NCBI RefSeq assembly: GCF_000632225.1
Contig: NZ_JFYV01000034.1
Coordinates: forward strand, 179,456-243,455
Direction: 5' to 3'
From: Sphingomonas sp. RIT328
GTDB lineage: Bacteria > Pseudomonadota > Alphaproteobacteria > Sphingomonadales > Sphingomonadaceae
DNA length: 64,000 nt
Positions 36,552 through 44,980 of this stretch are shown here, in pieces. How positions within the stretch are numbered: the stretch's first letter is position 1; every line of letters begins with the position of its first letter. Below the pieces are notes generated by a model. The model did not search any database and was not told the DNA's origin. It saw only the letters and a list, made by a program, of their open reading frames with translations. The translations under genes were made by a program, and so were the position numbers.

Positions 36552-37834
36552 GCCCGCGTCTCCGTCACCGTCGCGCGGGTGTGGCTGGCGATATAGTCGC
36601 TTTTCATATTGTGCATGTGGACCCATTCGCCGGTTGCGGCGGCCGCGGTCATCGACCCGATCGGCGCGCCATATTTGATCACCTTGTCGCCGGGAGACAG
36701 CGGCACGCGCGCCAATTTGTGGCCGACGGTGATGCCCTCGCGCGCCGGCACGGTGCCGCCGCCGATCGGCAGCACGTCGCCCGCCGCGATCGGCGCGACG
36801 CAGATCATCACATTGTCGTCGGGGTGGAGCAGGATCAGCTGGTTCATCGTCTCTTCGGGTCGTTGCGCAGGCGCGGAGGGATCGAGCGCCGCCCAGGCGG
36901 GCTCGGGAACAGGCGTGGCGATCCGCGCGACCATCGCCGCGACCTGATCGATGCCGACCAGACCGGCGACGACGCAGGCGACCGCCGGGTGGCGCAAGGG
37001 AAAGTGCAGCGCCGCCGCCGGCAGCGCGACGCCCACCGCGCGGCAGGCGGCGGCCAGCGCGCGCGTCCGCGCGACGATCGCCGCATCGGGCGCGGCATAG
37101 TCGTAATGCAGCGCCGCGGGATCGACCGCCTCGGGATCGGCGGCGAGGATGCCGCTGTTATACGGCCCGCCGATGATGACGCGCACGCCCCGCTCGACGC
37201 AGCGATCGAGCAGCCGCGCCGCGCTGCGGTCGAGCAAGGTGTAGCGGCCGGCGAGCAGGATGACGTCGAGGTCGATATGGTCGAGCACTTCGTCGCACAC
37301 CGCGATCTCGTTGACGCCGATACCGATCCCCCCGACCGCTCCGCTCCGCTGGAGCTCGAGCATCGCGCCATGCCCGCCGTCGAGGAAGGCGGCGAGGTGG
37401 CGCGGATGATCGTCGCCATGCGTCAGCCGGCCGAGATCGTGAGCGAACAGCAGATCGACGCGCGCGCGCCGCAACCGTGCGAGGCTGTCGCCGAAGGAGG
37501 CGCGGATCCCCTCGGCGCTGTAATCGAACACCGGCTCGAACGGATCGGCATCGACGAAGCCGTGGCGCGTGCCGCCGGCTGCGCACGGCACGAGCCGCCG
37601 CCCGACCTTGGTCGAGACGCGGGCGCCGCCGGCCGGATCGTGGGCGGCGAGCGCCGCGCCGAGCCGCCGCTCGGCAAGTCCGAAGCCGTAATGCGGCGCG
37701 GTGTCGAAATAGCCGATGCCCGCCGCCAGCGCCGCGGCCACCGTCGCCAGCGCGGCGTCGTCACCAACCGCGCGGTAGAGGTTGCCGATCGCTGCGGTGC
37801 CCATGCCGAAGCGCGGCAGTGCCGGCATGCTCAT
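36548..37834 (-). CDS. Aldo/keto reductase fused to UxaA-N (SAF) domain
   Basis: The 428-residue frame runs without a stop through two domains. Residues 1-329 are an aldo/keto reductase like D-threo-aldose/L-fucose 1-dehydrogenase, with tetrad Asp44, Tyr49, Lys76 and His132 (YFDTAPHYG, STKVGR, LLFAHD). Residues 330-428 are the SAF domain that normally forms the small subunit of UxaA dehydratases (MNQLILLHPDDNVMICVAPI, then PLSPGDKVIKYGAPIG). The linker reads DPSAPAQRPEET. An internal ATG at 36847 with a weak GAAGAG upstream could also yield the SAF domain alone. It would oxidise L-fucose to the lactone and supply the dehydratase's partner domain. Confidence 0.85.
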   Translation of the reverse strand: MSMPALPRFGMGTAAIGNLYRAVGDDAALATVAAALAAGIGYFDTAPHYGFGLAERRLGAALAAHDPAGGARVSTKVGRRLVPCAAGGTRHGFVDADPFEPVFDYSAEGIRASFGDSLARLRRARVDLLFAHDLGRLTHGDDHPRHLAAFLDGGHGAMLELQRSGAVGGIGIGVNEIAVCDEVLDHIDLDVILLAGRYTLLDRSAARLLDRCVERGVRVIIGGPYNSGILAADPEAVDPAALHYDYAAPDAAIVARTRALAAACRAVGVALPAAALHFPLRHPAVACVVAGLVGIDQVAAMVARIATPVPEPAWAALDPSAPAQRPEETMNQLILLHPDDNVMICVAPIAAGDVLPIGGGTVPAREGITVGHKLARVPLSPGDKVIKYGAPIGSMTAAAATGEWVHMHNMKSDYIASHTRATVTETRA

Positions 37835-39069
37835 GCCGTCACCCGATCGTGGCGGTGCAGCCGCGCGAACAGCGCGACGCCGACGAAACACGCCGCCGGC
37901 ACCAGCATCGCCGCGCGGATCGAGCCCAGGTCGGAGACGAGGCCCATCAGCGCGGTCAGCACCGCGCCGCCGATGATCGCCATCACCAGCATCGACGCGC
38001 CCGGCTTGGTCAGCGGCCCGAGATCGCGCAGCGTCAGCACGAAGATCGTCGGATACATGATCGACATGAGCGCGCTCGACAGCACCAGCGCCGCGACGCC
38101 GACCAGCCCGCCGAGCGTCCCCGCGACGACGCACAGCCCCGCATCCGCCACCGCGAACAGCAGCATCAGCCGCGCGCCCGACATCCGCGCCATCAGCGCC
38201 GCGCCGACGAACCGCCCCGCCATGAACAGCGCCAGCGACACGGTGAGCAGCCACGCCGCGCGCTGCGTGCCGAGCGACGGCAGCTCGACCGCGACATAGC
38301 GGATCAGGAAGCTCCACACCCCGACCTGCGCGCCGACATAGAGGAATTGCGCACCGACACCGGCAAGATAGCGCGGCGAGGCGAGCAGCTTGCGATAGGC
38401 GCCCGGCGTCCGCGCCTCGGGCGCGCTCGGCTGCGTCGCCACCGCCGGGAAGCGCGTCGCGACGATCACCGCCGCCCAGGCGAAGACGAGCAACGCGATC
38501 GCCAGATAGGGCAGCCGCACCGCCGAGGCCGCGGCGACGTCGCCGGCGCGCTCGTCGGCGAGGATGAAGGTCGCACCGAGCGACACGCCGGCGATCGACC
38601 CCAGCGGATTGAACGCCTGCGCCAGATTGAGCCGCCGCTCGGCACTCGCCGCGCTGCCCAGCGCCGCGACCATCGGATTGGCCGCGGTTTCGAGAAAGGC
38701 GAGCCCGCTGGCGATGACGAACAGCGCGAGCAGGAAGAAGCCGTAGCTCAGCATCAGCGACGCCGGCCAGAACAGCAGCGCGCCGAGGCCGAACAGCACC
38801 AGCCCCTGCACCACCGCGGTCTTGTAGCCGAACCGCTGCATGACGATCGCACCGGGAATCGCGAAGCAGAAATAGCCGAGATAGAAGGCCGACTGGACCA
38901 GCCCCGATTGCAGGTCGCTCAGCGTGAACACCGCGCGGAAATGGGCGATGAGGATATCGTTGAGGTTGTTCGCCATGCCCCATAGAAAGAACAGGCCGAC
39001 GGTGAGCAGCAGCGCGCGCCGGCTGGCCGGTGGTGCGTCCTGGTGCGGCAAGGCGACATGCGGGGTCAT
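37831..39069 (-). CDS. fucP: FucP-type L-fucose:H+ symporter (MFS)
   Basis: The 412-residue product has about 12 membrane segments and FucP signatures: LFFLWGMANNLNDILIAHFRAVF at the start, QSAFYLGYFCFAIPGAIVMQRFGYK, FLETAANPMVAALG and LNLAQAFNPLGSIAGVSLGATF. It imports a deoxy-sugar, most likely L-fucose, across the inner membrane. It is first in the minus-strand operon, its stop overlaps the next ATG (ATGA), and it is divergent from the IclR gene. Confidence 0.9.
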   Translation of the reverse strand: MTPHVALPHQDAPPASRRALLLTVGLFFLWGMANNLNDILIAHFRAVFTLSDLQSGLVQSAFYLGYFCFAIPGAIVMQRFGYKTAVVQGLVLFGLGALLFWPASLMLSYGFFLLALFVIASGLAFLETAANPMVAALGSAASAERRLNLAQAFNPLGSIAGVSLGATFILADERAGDVAAASAVRLPYLAIALLVFAWAAVIVATRFPAVATQPSAPEARTPGAYRKLLASPRYLAGVGAQFLYVGAQVGVWSFLIRYVAVELPSLGTQRAAWLLTVSLALFMAGRFVGAALMARMSGARLMLLFAVADAGLCVVAGTLGGLVGVAALVLSSALMSIMYPTIFVLTLRDLGPLTKPGASMLVMAIIGGAVLTALMGLVSDLGSIRAAMLVPAACFVGVALFARLHRHDRVTA

Positions 39070-39140
39070 AGGGCTCTCTCCACGGTCCTCTACGAACGTC
39101 TCGCGGTCCGCGGGATGACCGGCAGGCTAATCGCTCCTGC

Positions 39141-39171
39141 CGTGATATGAAATATAAAAATGACTTTCACG
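39141..39171. promoter_or_regulatory. AT-rich imperfect palindrome between fucP and iclR
   Basis: Outer arms CGTGA (39141-39145) and TCACG (39167-39171), and overlapping arms TGAAA and TTTCA, surround an AT-rich core with TATAAA. It is the only AT-rich spot in the 188-base divergent gap, so it may combine a promoter with an IclR-type operator. Tentative. Confidence 0.35.
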
Positions 39172-39257
39172 GGCGGATTTCGCTTGCCAGCACTGCCCCA
39201 AACATTGTGCATAGGCCGATAAGCGCCGGATCAGGCGCCAAATGCCGGGGGAGGTGG

Positions 39258-40040
39258 ATGACGGACAAGGCACGCTATCAGGCGCCGGCGCTGACCAAGG
39301 GGCTCGAAATCCTCGAGCTGCTCGCCGCGTCGAGTGTTCCGCTGACGATGTCCGACGTCTCGACCGCGCTCGGCCGGTCGGTCAGCGAGATTTTCCGCAT
39401 GCTGCAGGTGCTCGAGACGCATCGCTATATCGCGCGCGGCGACGATGGCTATCGGCTGACCAACCGCCTGTTCGCGCTCAGCATGGGGCAGCCGCCGGTC
39501 CGCGATCTGGTCAGCAGCGCGCTGCCGGTGATGCGCGCGCTGGCGCGGCAGACCGGGCAAAGCTGCCACCTCGCCGTCGTCTCGGGCGCGGAGATGGTGG
39601 TGATCGCCGGGGTCGAGGCGCCGGGCCTGTCGGGTTTCGCGGTGCGGATCGGCTATCGGCGACCGCTGCACCGGTCGGCCTCGGGGCGGATCCTGCTCGC
39701 CTTCCAGCCCGAGGCGCAGCGCGCCGCGATGCTCGACGAGGTGCGCGCCACCGGCGATGCGATCGACGACGACGCCCTGGCGGCGCAGCTCGCGGCGATC
39801 CTCGCCGAGGGCGGCGGTGCGACGCCGAGCCCGCTGCTCACCGGCATCACCGATCTGTCTGTGCCGATCCTGTCGCATCGCGCGGCGCGCGCGGCGCTGA
39901 CCATCCCGTTCGTCGACGGGCCGGGTGCGCTCGTCGGCATCGATGCGACCGAGGCCGCGCTGCGCGATGCCGCCGCCGCGATCGCCCAGGCGCTCGACCC
40001 GGCGCTGGTCGGCGAGACGCCGCCCGCCGACGCCGCGTGA
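39258..40040 (+). CDS. IclR-family regulator of the fucose locus
   Basis: The 260-residue product has an N-terminal winged HTH (ALTKGLEILELLAASSVPLTMSDVSTALGRSVSEIFRMLQVLE) and a C-terminal IclR effector domain (RIGYRRPLHRSASGRILLAF, GITDLSVPILSHRAARAALTIPF). Such proteins bind a sugar-acid intermediate and repress or activate adjacent operons. GGGGGAGG lies ahead of the ATG at 39258; the upstream open frame extends into the intergenic operator. The stop overlaps the GTG start of the first esterase gene (GTGA). Confidence 0.9.
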   Translation: MTDKARYQAPALTKGLEILELLAASSVPLTMSDVSTALGRSVSEIFRMLQVLETHRYIARGDDGYRLTNRLFALSMGQPPVRDLVSSALPVMRALARQTGQSCHLAVVSGAEMVVIAGVEAPGLSGFAVRIGYRRPLHRSASGRILLAFQPEAQRAAMLDEVRATGDAIDDDALAAQLAAILAEGGGATPSPLLTGITDLSVPILSHRAARAALTIPFVDGPGALVGIDATEAALRDAAAAIAQALDPALVGETPPADAA

Positions 40041-40834
40041 TCCGCGCGCTCGTCCTCGCCGGTGCGCTGCTCGCGACGGGCGTGCAGGCGCAGGACTATC
40101 AGAGCGCGCCGCCGCGCCGCACCGCGGTGGCGAAGGACTGGGGGCCGTGGCTCGGTCCCTATCGCGACCGGCTGGTGCCGGTGCTGATGGAGGATTTCGG
40201 CGAACGCTATCTCTACGCCCCCGCCAATGCCGCATTGCCGCCGCCGCGCACCGGCGAGCGGCGCGTCGTCTTCCTCGGCGATTCGATCACCGACCGGTGG
40301 AATCTCGCCGGCAGCTTTCCCGGTCAGCCCTATGTCAACCGCGGCATCGGCGGACAGGTCACCGCGCAGCTGCTGCTCCGCTTCTATCCCGACGTGGTCG
40401 CGCTGCGCCCCGCCGCGGTGGTGATCCTCGCCGGCGTCAACGACGTGCAGGGCGTGCTGCAGCAGGAAACCCCCGAGCAGATCGAGGAACATTGGCAGGC
40501 GATGGCCGATATCGCCGATGCGCACGGCATCGCCGTCGTGTTCGGCGCGCTGCTCCCGGTCAACGATTATACCCCGGCGGCGCGCGACGTGGTGCGCGAA
40601 CGCAAGCCCGCGGAGTTGCGCACGCTCAATGCCTGGCTGCGCGACTTCTGCCGCCGCCGCGGCTATGCATTCGCCGATTATCCCGCGGTCCTGTCCGACG
40701 ATCACGGGATGATGCGCCGCGATCTCACCGCCGACGGTATCCACCCGCTCGCCGCCGGCTATGCCCTCATGGCGCCGGTCGCGCGCGCCGCGATCGACCG
40801 GGCGCTCGCCCGCCCCAGCACAAGGAAGCCCTGA
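40037..40834 (+). CDS. Exported SGNH/GDSL esterase 1
   Basis: The 265-residue product starts at a GTG overlapping the iclR stop and has a signal peptide (residues 1-19, ending GVQAQ). SGNH blocks are FLGDSITDRWN (catalytic Ser), VNRGIGGQ, LAGVNDV and DGIHPLAAGY (Asp and His). It is a periplasmic or secreted esterase. Together with the next gene and the fucosidase it probably removes acyl groups from fucose-containing glycans, as in acetylated fucans or xyloglucan; the actual substrate is not shown. Confidence 0.85.
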   Translation: MIRALVLAGALLATGVQAQDYQSAPPRRTAVAKDWGPWLGPYRDRLVPVLMEDFGERYLYAPANAALPPPRTGERRVVFLGDSITDRWNLAGSFPGQPYVNRGIGGQVTAQLLLRFYPDVVALRPAAVVILAGVNDVQGVLQQETPEQIEEHWQAMADIADAHGIAVVFGALLPVNDYTPAARDVVRERKPAELRTLNAWLRDFCRRRGYAFADYPAVLSDDHGMMRRDLTADGIHPLAAGYALMAPVARAAIDRALARPSTRKP

Positions 40835-41616
40835 TGCGTTACGCCCTGCTCGCCGCCCTCCTGATCGCCGGCCCCGCCGCGGCGCAGACCAACGTCCCCG
40901 GCGATCCCTATGCCGGCGACCCGGTCGGCATCGTCGCCGACCCCTGCCCCGTCCACCCCAAGCCGGAAGGCGCCGGCTGGCAGATGTGGAACCTGCACAT
41001 GCTGACCCGCGACCACGGCCAGCTCTGCCGCTACCGCGCGCAGAATGCCGCGCTGACCGAACCGGTGCGCGTCGTCTTCATGGGCGATTCGATCACCGAC
41101 AATTGGATCGGTGCCGATCCCTCGCTGTTCACCAAGGGGCTGGTCGATCGCGGCATCAGCGGGCAGACGACGCCGCAGATGCTGCTGCGCTTCCGCCAGG
41201 ACGTCCTCGCCCTGCATCCCAAGGCCGTGCACATCATGGCCGGCACCAACGACATCGCCGGCAATACCGGCGCGGCGACGATGGAGACCGTCCAGGGCAA
41301 TATCGAGACGATGGCCGAACTCGCCCATGCGCACGGCATCAAGGTGATCCTCGCCTCGGTCCCGCCCGCCGCCGCCTTTCCGTGGAGCCCGGACAAGCGC
41401 CCGGTGCCGCAGATCGCCGCGCTCAACGGCTGGCTGCGCGGCTATGCCAAGGCGCATGGCTATACCTATGTCGATTATCATGCCGCGCTTGCCGATGCGG
41501 CGGGGGGCATGAAGCCGGGGCTGGCCAGCGACGGCGTTCACCCGACCCCGGCAGGCTATGCGGTGATGCGCCCGCTCGCGCTCGCCGCCATCGCCAAGAC
41601 GCTGGGCCAGCGATGA
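40834..41616 (+). CDS. Exported SGNH/GDSL esterase 2
   Basis: The 260-residue product has a signal peptide (MRYALLAALLIAGPAAAQ) and SGNH blocks FMGDSITDNWI, DRGISGQT, MAGTNDIAGN and DGVHPTPAGY. It is a divergent paralogue of the preceding esterase with an extra N-terminal segment (WQMWNLHMLTRDHGQLCRY) before the first block. Its ATG overlaps the previous stop (TGATG), so the pair is translated together. Two adjacent esterases may act on different acyl positions; this is inference. Confidence 0.85.
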   Translation: MRYALLAALLIAGPAAAQTNVPGDPYAGDPVGIVADPCPVHPKPEGAGWQMWNLHMLTRDHGQLCRYRAQNAALTEPVRVVFMGDSITDNWIGADPSLFTKGLVDRGISGQTTPQMLLRFRQDVLALHPKAVHIMAGTNDIAGNTGAATMETVQGNIETMAELAHAHGIKVILASVPPAAAFPWSPDKRPVPQIAALNGWLRGYAKAHGYTYVDYHAALADAAGGMKPGLASDGVHPTPAGYAVMRPLALAAIAKTLGQR

Positions 41617-43301
41617 GCGTCGACCGTCGCGGCTTCCTCGCCGGCAGCGCCGCGCTCGGCCTCGCGCAGGCGGCACCGATCGCGGCCGCCGCCACCCCTT
41701 CGCCCTCGCGCAGCGCGCTGCGCGCGGTCAAGGTCGCCGCGCCGGCGCGCTTCACCGCCGACTGGGGATCGCTGACCGCGGGCTATTCCGCCCCCGACTG
41801 GTTCCGCGACGCCAAGTTCGGCATCTGGGCGCATTGGGCCGCGCCCTCCGTCCCCGGCATCGGTGACGACTGGTATGCGCGCAACATGTACCTGCAGGGG
41901 CACCCGACCTATGACCATCATCTGAAGACCTACGGCCACCCCGCCGACACCGGCTTCATGCAGATCCAGAACCGCTGGCGCGCCGAACATTGGGACCCGG
42001 CCGAGCTGCTCGATCTCTACAAGGCGGCCGGCGCGCGCTATTTCATGGCGCTCGCCAACCACCACGACAATCTCGATTGCTATGCCTCGACGCATCAGCC
42101 GTGGAATGCGACGCGGATCGGCCCGAAACGCGATATCGTCGGTACCTGGGCGAAGCTGGCGCGCGAGCGCGGGCTGCGCTTCGCCGTCTCCAACCACAGC
42201 GCGCATGCCTGGCACTGGAACCAGATCGCGTACGACTATGATCCCGTCGGTCCGCGCCGCGGGCAACGCTATGACGCGGCGACGCTGACCCCGGGCGACG
42301 GCCGCGGCCAATGGTGGGACGGGCTCGATCCGCAGCAGCTCTATACCGGCGCGTCGATGGCGATGCCCGACGGCATCGGCTCGCTGGCGGAGGCAGGCGC
42401 GTGGCATGCCGCCACCGACGGTTTGTGGAACGAGGGCGTGCCGCCCGATCCCGAATACGCCCGCCGCTGGGCGCTGCGCTGCCGCGAGCTGATCGACCGG
42501 TACGATCCCGACATGCTCTATTTCGACAACCACGATCTGCCGCTGCAGCAGACCGGACTCGACATCGCCGCCTATTTCCTCAACCGCAACATGGCACGGC
42601 GCGGCGGCCGGCTGGAGGGCGTCGTCACCGCCAAGGAGACCCCGCCGCAGCGGCGCATGGGTCTGGTCGACGTGGTCGAGCGCGGCCAGAAGTCGTTCAT
42701 CGATCCCTATCCGTGGCAGACCGAGACCTGCCTCGGCAACTGGTTCTACGGCGAGCAATATCTCCGCGACAACAGCTACAAGACGCCCGCCAAGGTGCTC
42801 CATACCCTGTGCGACGTGGTGTCGAAGAACGGCAATATGATGCTCAGCGTGCCGATCCGCGGCGACGGCACGATCGACGCGCGCGAACGCGAGATCGTCG
42901 AGACGATCGGGGCGTGGATGCGCAAGAACGGCGCGGCGATCTACGCGACGCGGCCCTGGCGCATCCACGCCGAGGGCAAGGGCGAGGCGGGCGGCGGCGC
43001 CTTCTCGGAAGGCGGCAACGACACCAGCTATACCGCGCGCGACATCCGCTACGTCACCCGCGGCAAGGCGCTCCAAGCGCTGGTGCTGGGCTGGCCCGAC
43101 GATGGCGTCGCCCGGCTGACCTTGCTCGGGCGCGACAATCCGGTCGGTCGCGGCGCGGTGCGGCGCGTCTCGCTGCCGGGCGATGGCGAATCGCTCGCCT
43201 TCACCCGCACCGCCGACGCGCTGGAGGTGCGGCTGCCCGCGGCGGCCCGCGACCCGATCGGGCTGGCGCTCGTCATCGAAGGGCCGGGTCTGGTCGACTG
43301 A
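41613..43301 (+). CDS. GH29 alpha-L-fucosidase, exported
   Basis: The 562-residue product has a twin-arginine-like signal (VDRRGFLAGSAALGLAQ) and the GH29 barrel: APDWFRDAKFGIWAHWAAPSVPG, YMALANHHDN-type His motif (YFMALANHHDNLDCY), and PDMLYFDNHDLP with the probable nucleophile Asp305. The C-terminal part (after KNGAAIYATRPW) is the usual beta-sandwich. It would free L-fucose from glycans in the periplasm for import by the divergent FucP. The ATG overlaps the preceding stop (ATGA). Confidence 0.9.
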   Translation: MSVDRRGFLAGSAALGLAQAAPIAAAATPSPSRSALRAVKVAAPARFTADWGSLTAGYSAPDWFRDAKFGIWAHWAAPSVPGIGDDWYARNMYLQGHPTYDHHLKTYGHPADTGFMQIQNRWRAEHWDPAELLDLYKAAGARYFMALANHHDNLDCYASTHQPWNATRIGPKRDIVGTWAKLARERGLRFAVSNHSAHAWHWNQIAYDYDPVGPRRGQRYDAATLTPGDGRGQWWDGLDPQQLYTGASMAMPDGIGSLAEAGAWHAATDGLWNEGVPPDPEYARRWALRCRELIDRYDPDMLYFDNHDLPLQQTGLDIAAYFLNRNMARRGGRLEGVVTAKETPPQRRMGLVDVVERGQKSFIDPYPWQTETCLGNWFYGEQYLRDNSYKTPAKVLHTLCDVVSKNGNMMLSVPIRGDGTIDAREREIVETIGAWMRKNGAAIYATRPWRIHAEGKGEAGGGAFSEGGNDTSYTARDIRYVTRGKALQALVLGWPDDGVARLTLLGRDNPVGRGAVRRVSLPGDGESLAFTRTADALEVRLPAAARDPIGLALVIEGPGLVD

Positions 43302-43364
43302 TGCAGGGAGCGGGTGCGGCAACAGGCCGCCCCCGCGCCCTATTGCACCGCAGCATATAAGGCC

Positions 43365-43483
43365 GTAAGCGGCACCCACTCACCAGGACCCGGTGCAAAT
43401 CCGGGTGGCTATTCCGGCCGCCGATCCGCCGGACAACGCAAATCCGCTTCCTAGTCATCCGACGCCGAGTCCGGCGGAAGCGG
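43365..43483 (+). ncRNA. Structured leader RNA of the SulP gene, possible sul1 motif
   Basis: The leader has overlapping, mutually exclusive pairings: GCACC (43372-43376) with GGTGC, or ACCCGG with CCGGGT around TGCAAAT. A further hairpin CCGCTTCC/GGAAGCGG (43444-43482) encloses GCCG-AGTC-CGGC, about 20 bases before the SulP ATG. The sul1 motif is a known alphaproteobacterial cis-element upstream of SulP-type transporter genes; this match is by position and structure, not by a model search. Confidence 0.5.
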
Positions 43484-43502
43484 TCCTGCGGACATTCGAT
43501 AT

Positions 43503-44978
43503 ATGACATCCTTCTCCCGTTACCGCGCCGAATGGTTCACCACCGCCGCCGGCGCGCGCCGCGACATCCTCGCCGGCATGGTCGGCACCTTCGCGCTGAT
43601 CCCCGAGGTGATCGCCTTCTCCTTCGTCGCCGGCATCGATCCGGAGGTCGGCCTGTTCGCCTCCTTCGTCATCGGCATCGTCATCGCCATCGCCGGCGGC
43701 CGCCCGGCGATGATCTCCGGCGCCGCCGGTTCGGTCGCGCTGGTCGCCGCCGCGCTGGTCCATGCGCACGGCCTGTCCTATCTGCTTGCCGCGACGGTGC
43801 TCGCCGGGCTGCTCCAAATCGTCTTCGGGCTGTGCAAGCTCGACGTGCTGCTGCGCTTCGTCTCGCGGTCGGTGCGCACCGGCTTCGTCAACGCGCTCGC
43901 CATCCTGATCTTCTCGGCGCAGGTGCCGCAGCTGCTCGGCGTCGACTGGCATACCTATGCGATGATCGCGCTCGGCCTCGCGATCATCTACCTTGCGCCG
44001 CGCGTGACCAAGGCGGTGCCGTCGCCGCTGATCTGCATCGTCGTGCTCACCGCGATCAGCGTCCTGGTCCCGATGCCGCTGCGCACCATCGCCGATCTCG
44101 GCCGGCTGCCCGATGCGCTGCCGCGATTCGGCTGGCCGGCGGTGCCGCTCGACTGGCAGACCCTGGCGATCATCGCGCCTTATGCCCTGGCGATGGCCGC
44201 GGTCGGGCTGCTCGAATCGATGATGACCGCGACCGTGGTCGACGATCTGACCGAGACGACGAGCAGCAAGGCGCGCGAGTGCAGCGGCCTCGGCCTCGCC
44301 AATATCGCCGCGGGCCTGTTCGGCGGCATCGCCGGCTGCGGCATGATCGGCCAAACCGTCGGCAATGTCCGCTACGGCGGACGCGGTCGGCTGTCGACGC
44401 TGGTCGCCGGCGTGTTCCTGCTCGTCGTGATGGTGCCGCTGCGGCCCTGGGTCGCACAGGTGCCGGTGGCGGCGCTGGTCGCGATCATGATCATGGTGTC
44501 GATCAGCACCTTCGCCTGGGGATCGCTGCGCGACCTCATCAGCCACCCCAAGACGTCGGGCGCGGTGATGCTCGCCACCGTCGCGGTCACCGTCACCACG
44601 CACGACCTGTCCGCCGGCGTCGCGGTCGGCGTGCTGCTGAGCGGCGTGTTCTTCGCGTTTAAGGTGACGCGGCTGATGCACGTCGCGGTCGATTACGACG
44701 CCGCGACCGATACCCGCCTGTACCGCGTCAGCGGCCAGATCTTCTTCGCCAGTGCGGAGATCTTCGCCGACCATTTCGATCTGGCGGACGATGCGCGCAA
44801 CGTCCGCATCGACCTGACCGCGGCGCATCTGTGGGACGTCACCGCCGTCGGCACGCTCGACGAGCTGGTCGCCAGGATGCGCCGCCACGGCATCGCGGTC
44901 GAGCTGGTCGGGCTCAACGCGGCGAGCGCGATTCTCATCGACCGGCACGCGCAGGAGATGCGCGTACCGGCCGTCTAG
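43503..44978 (+). CDS. SulP-family anion transporter with STAS domain
   Basis: The 491-residue product has about 10-12 membrane segments with SulP motifs (RRDILAGMVGTFALIPEVIAFSFVAGIDPEVGLFASF, SVRTGFVNALAILIF, GLANIAAGLFGGIAGCGMIGQT). A C-terminal cytoplasmic STAS domain (residues about 405-485, VRIDLTAAHLWDVTAVGTLDELV) follows. It moves sulfate, bicarbonate or another anion; the true substrate cannot be read from sequence. The structured leader suggests riboswitch-like control. Confidence 0.9.
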   Translation: MTSFSRYRAEWFTTAAGARRDILAGMVGTFALIPEVIAFSFVAGIDPEVGLFASFVIGIVIAIAGGRPAMISGAAGSVALVAAALVHAHGLSYLLAATVLAGLLQIVFGLCKLDVLLRFVSRSVRTGFVNALAILIFSAQVPQLLGVDWHTYAMIALGLAIIYLAPRVTKAVPSPLICIVVLTAISVLVPMPLRTIADLGRLPDALPRFGWPAVPLDWQTLAIIAPYALAMAAVGLLESMMTATVVDDLTETTSSKARECSGLGLANIAAGLFGGIAGCGMIGQTVGNVRYGGRGRLSTLVAGVFLLVVMVPLRPWVAQVPVAALVAIMIMVSISTFAWGSLRDLISHPKTSGAVMLATVAVTVTTHDLSAGVAVGVLLSGVFFAFKVTRLMHVAVDYDAATDTRLYRVSGQIFFASAEIFADHFDLADDARNVRIDLTAAHLWDVTAVGTLDELVARMRRHGIAVELVGLNAASAILIDRHAQEMRVPAV

Positions 44979-44980
44979 GA

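Noticed and set aside
36845..36847. Separate uxaA-N gene starting at 36847
   Set aside because: It is possible as an internal start, but with no stop codon before it and only a weak ribosome site the fused frame is the simpler reading.
37835..38983. Upstream extension of the reductase-SAF frame to 811 residues
   Set aside because: The extension is a second frame of the fucP gene with Arg/Ala-rich sequence. The reductase has its own ATG at 37834 overlapping the fucP stop.
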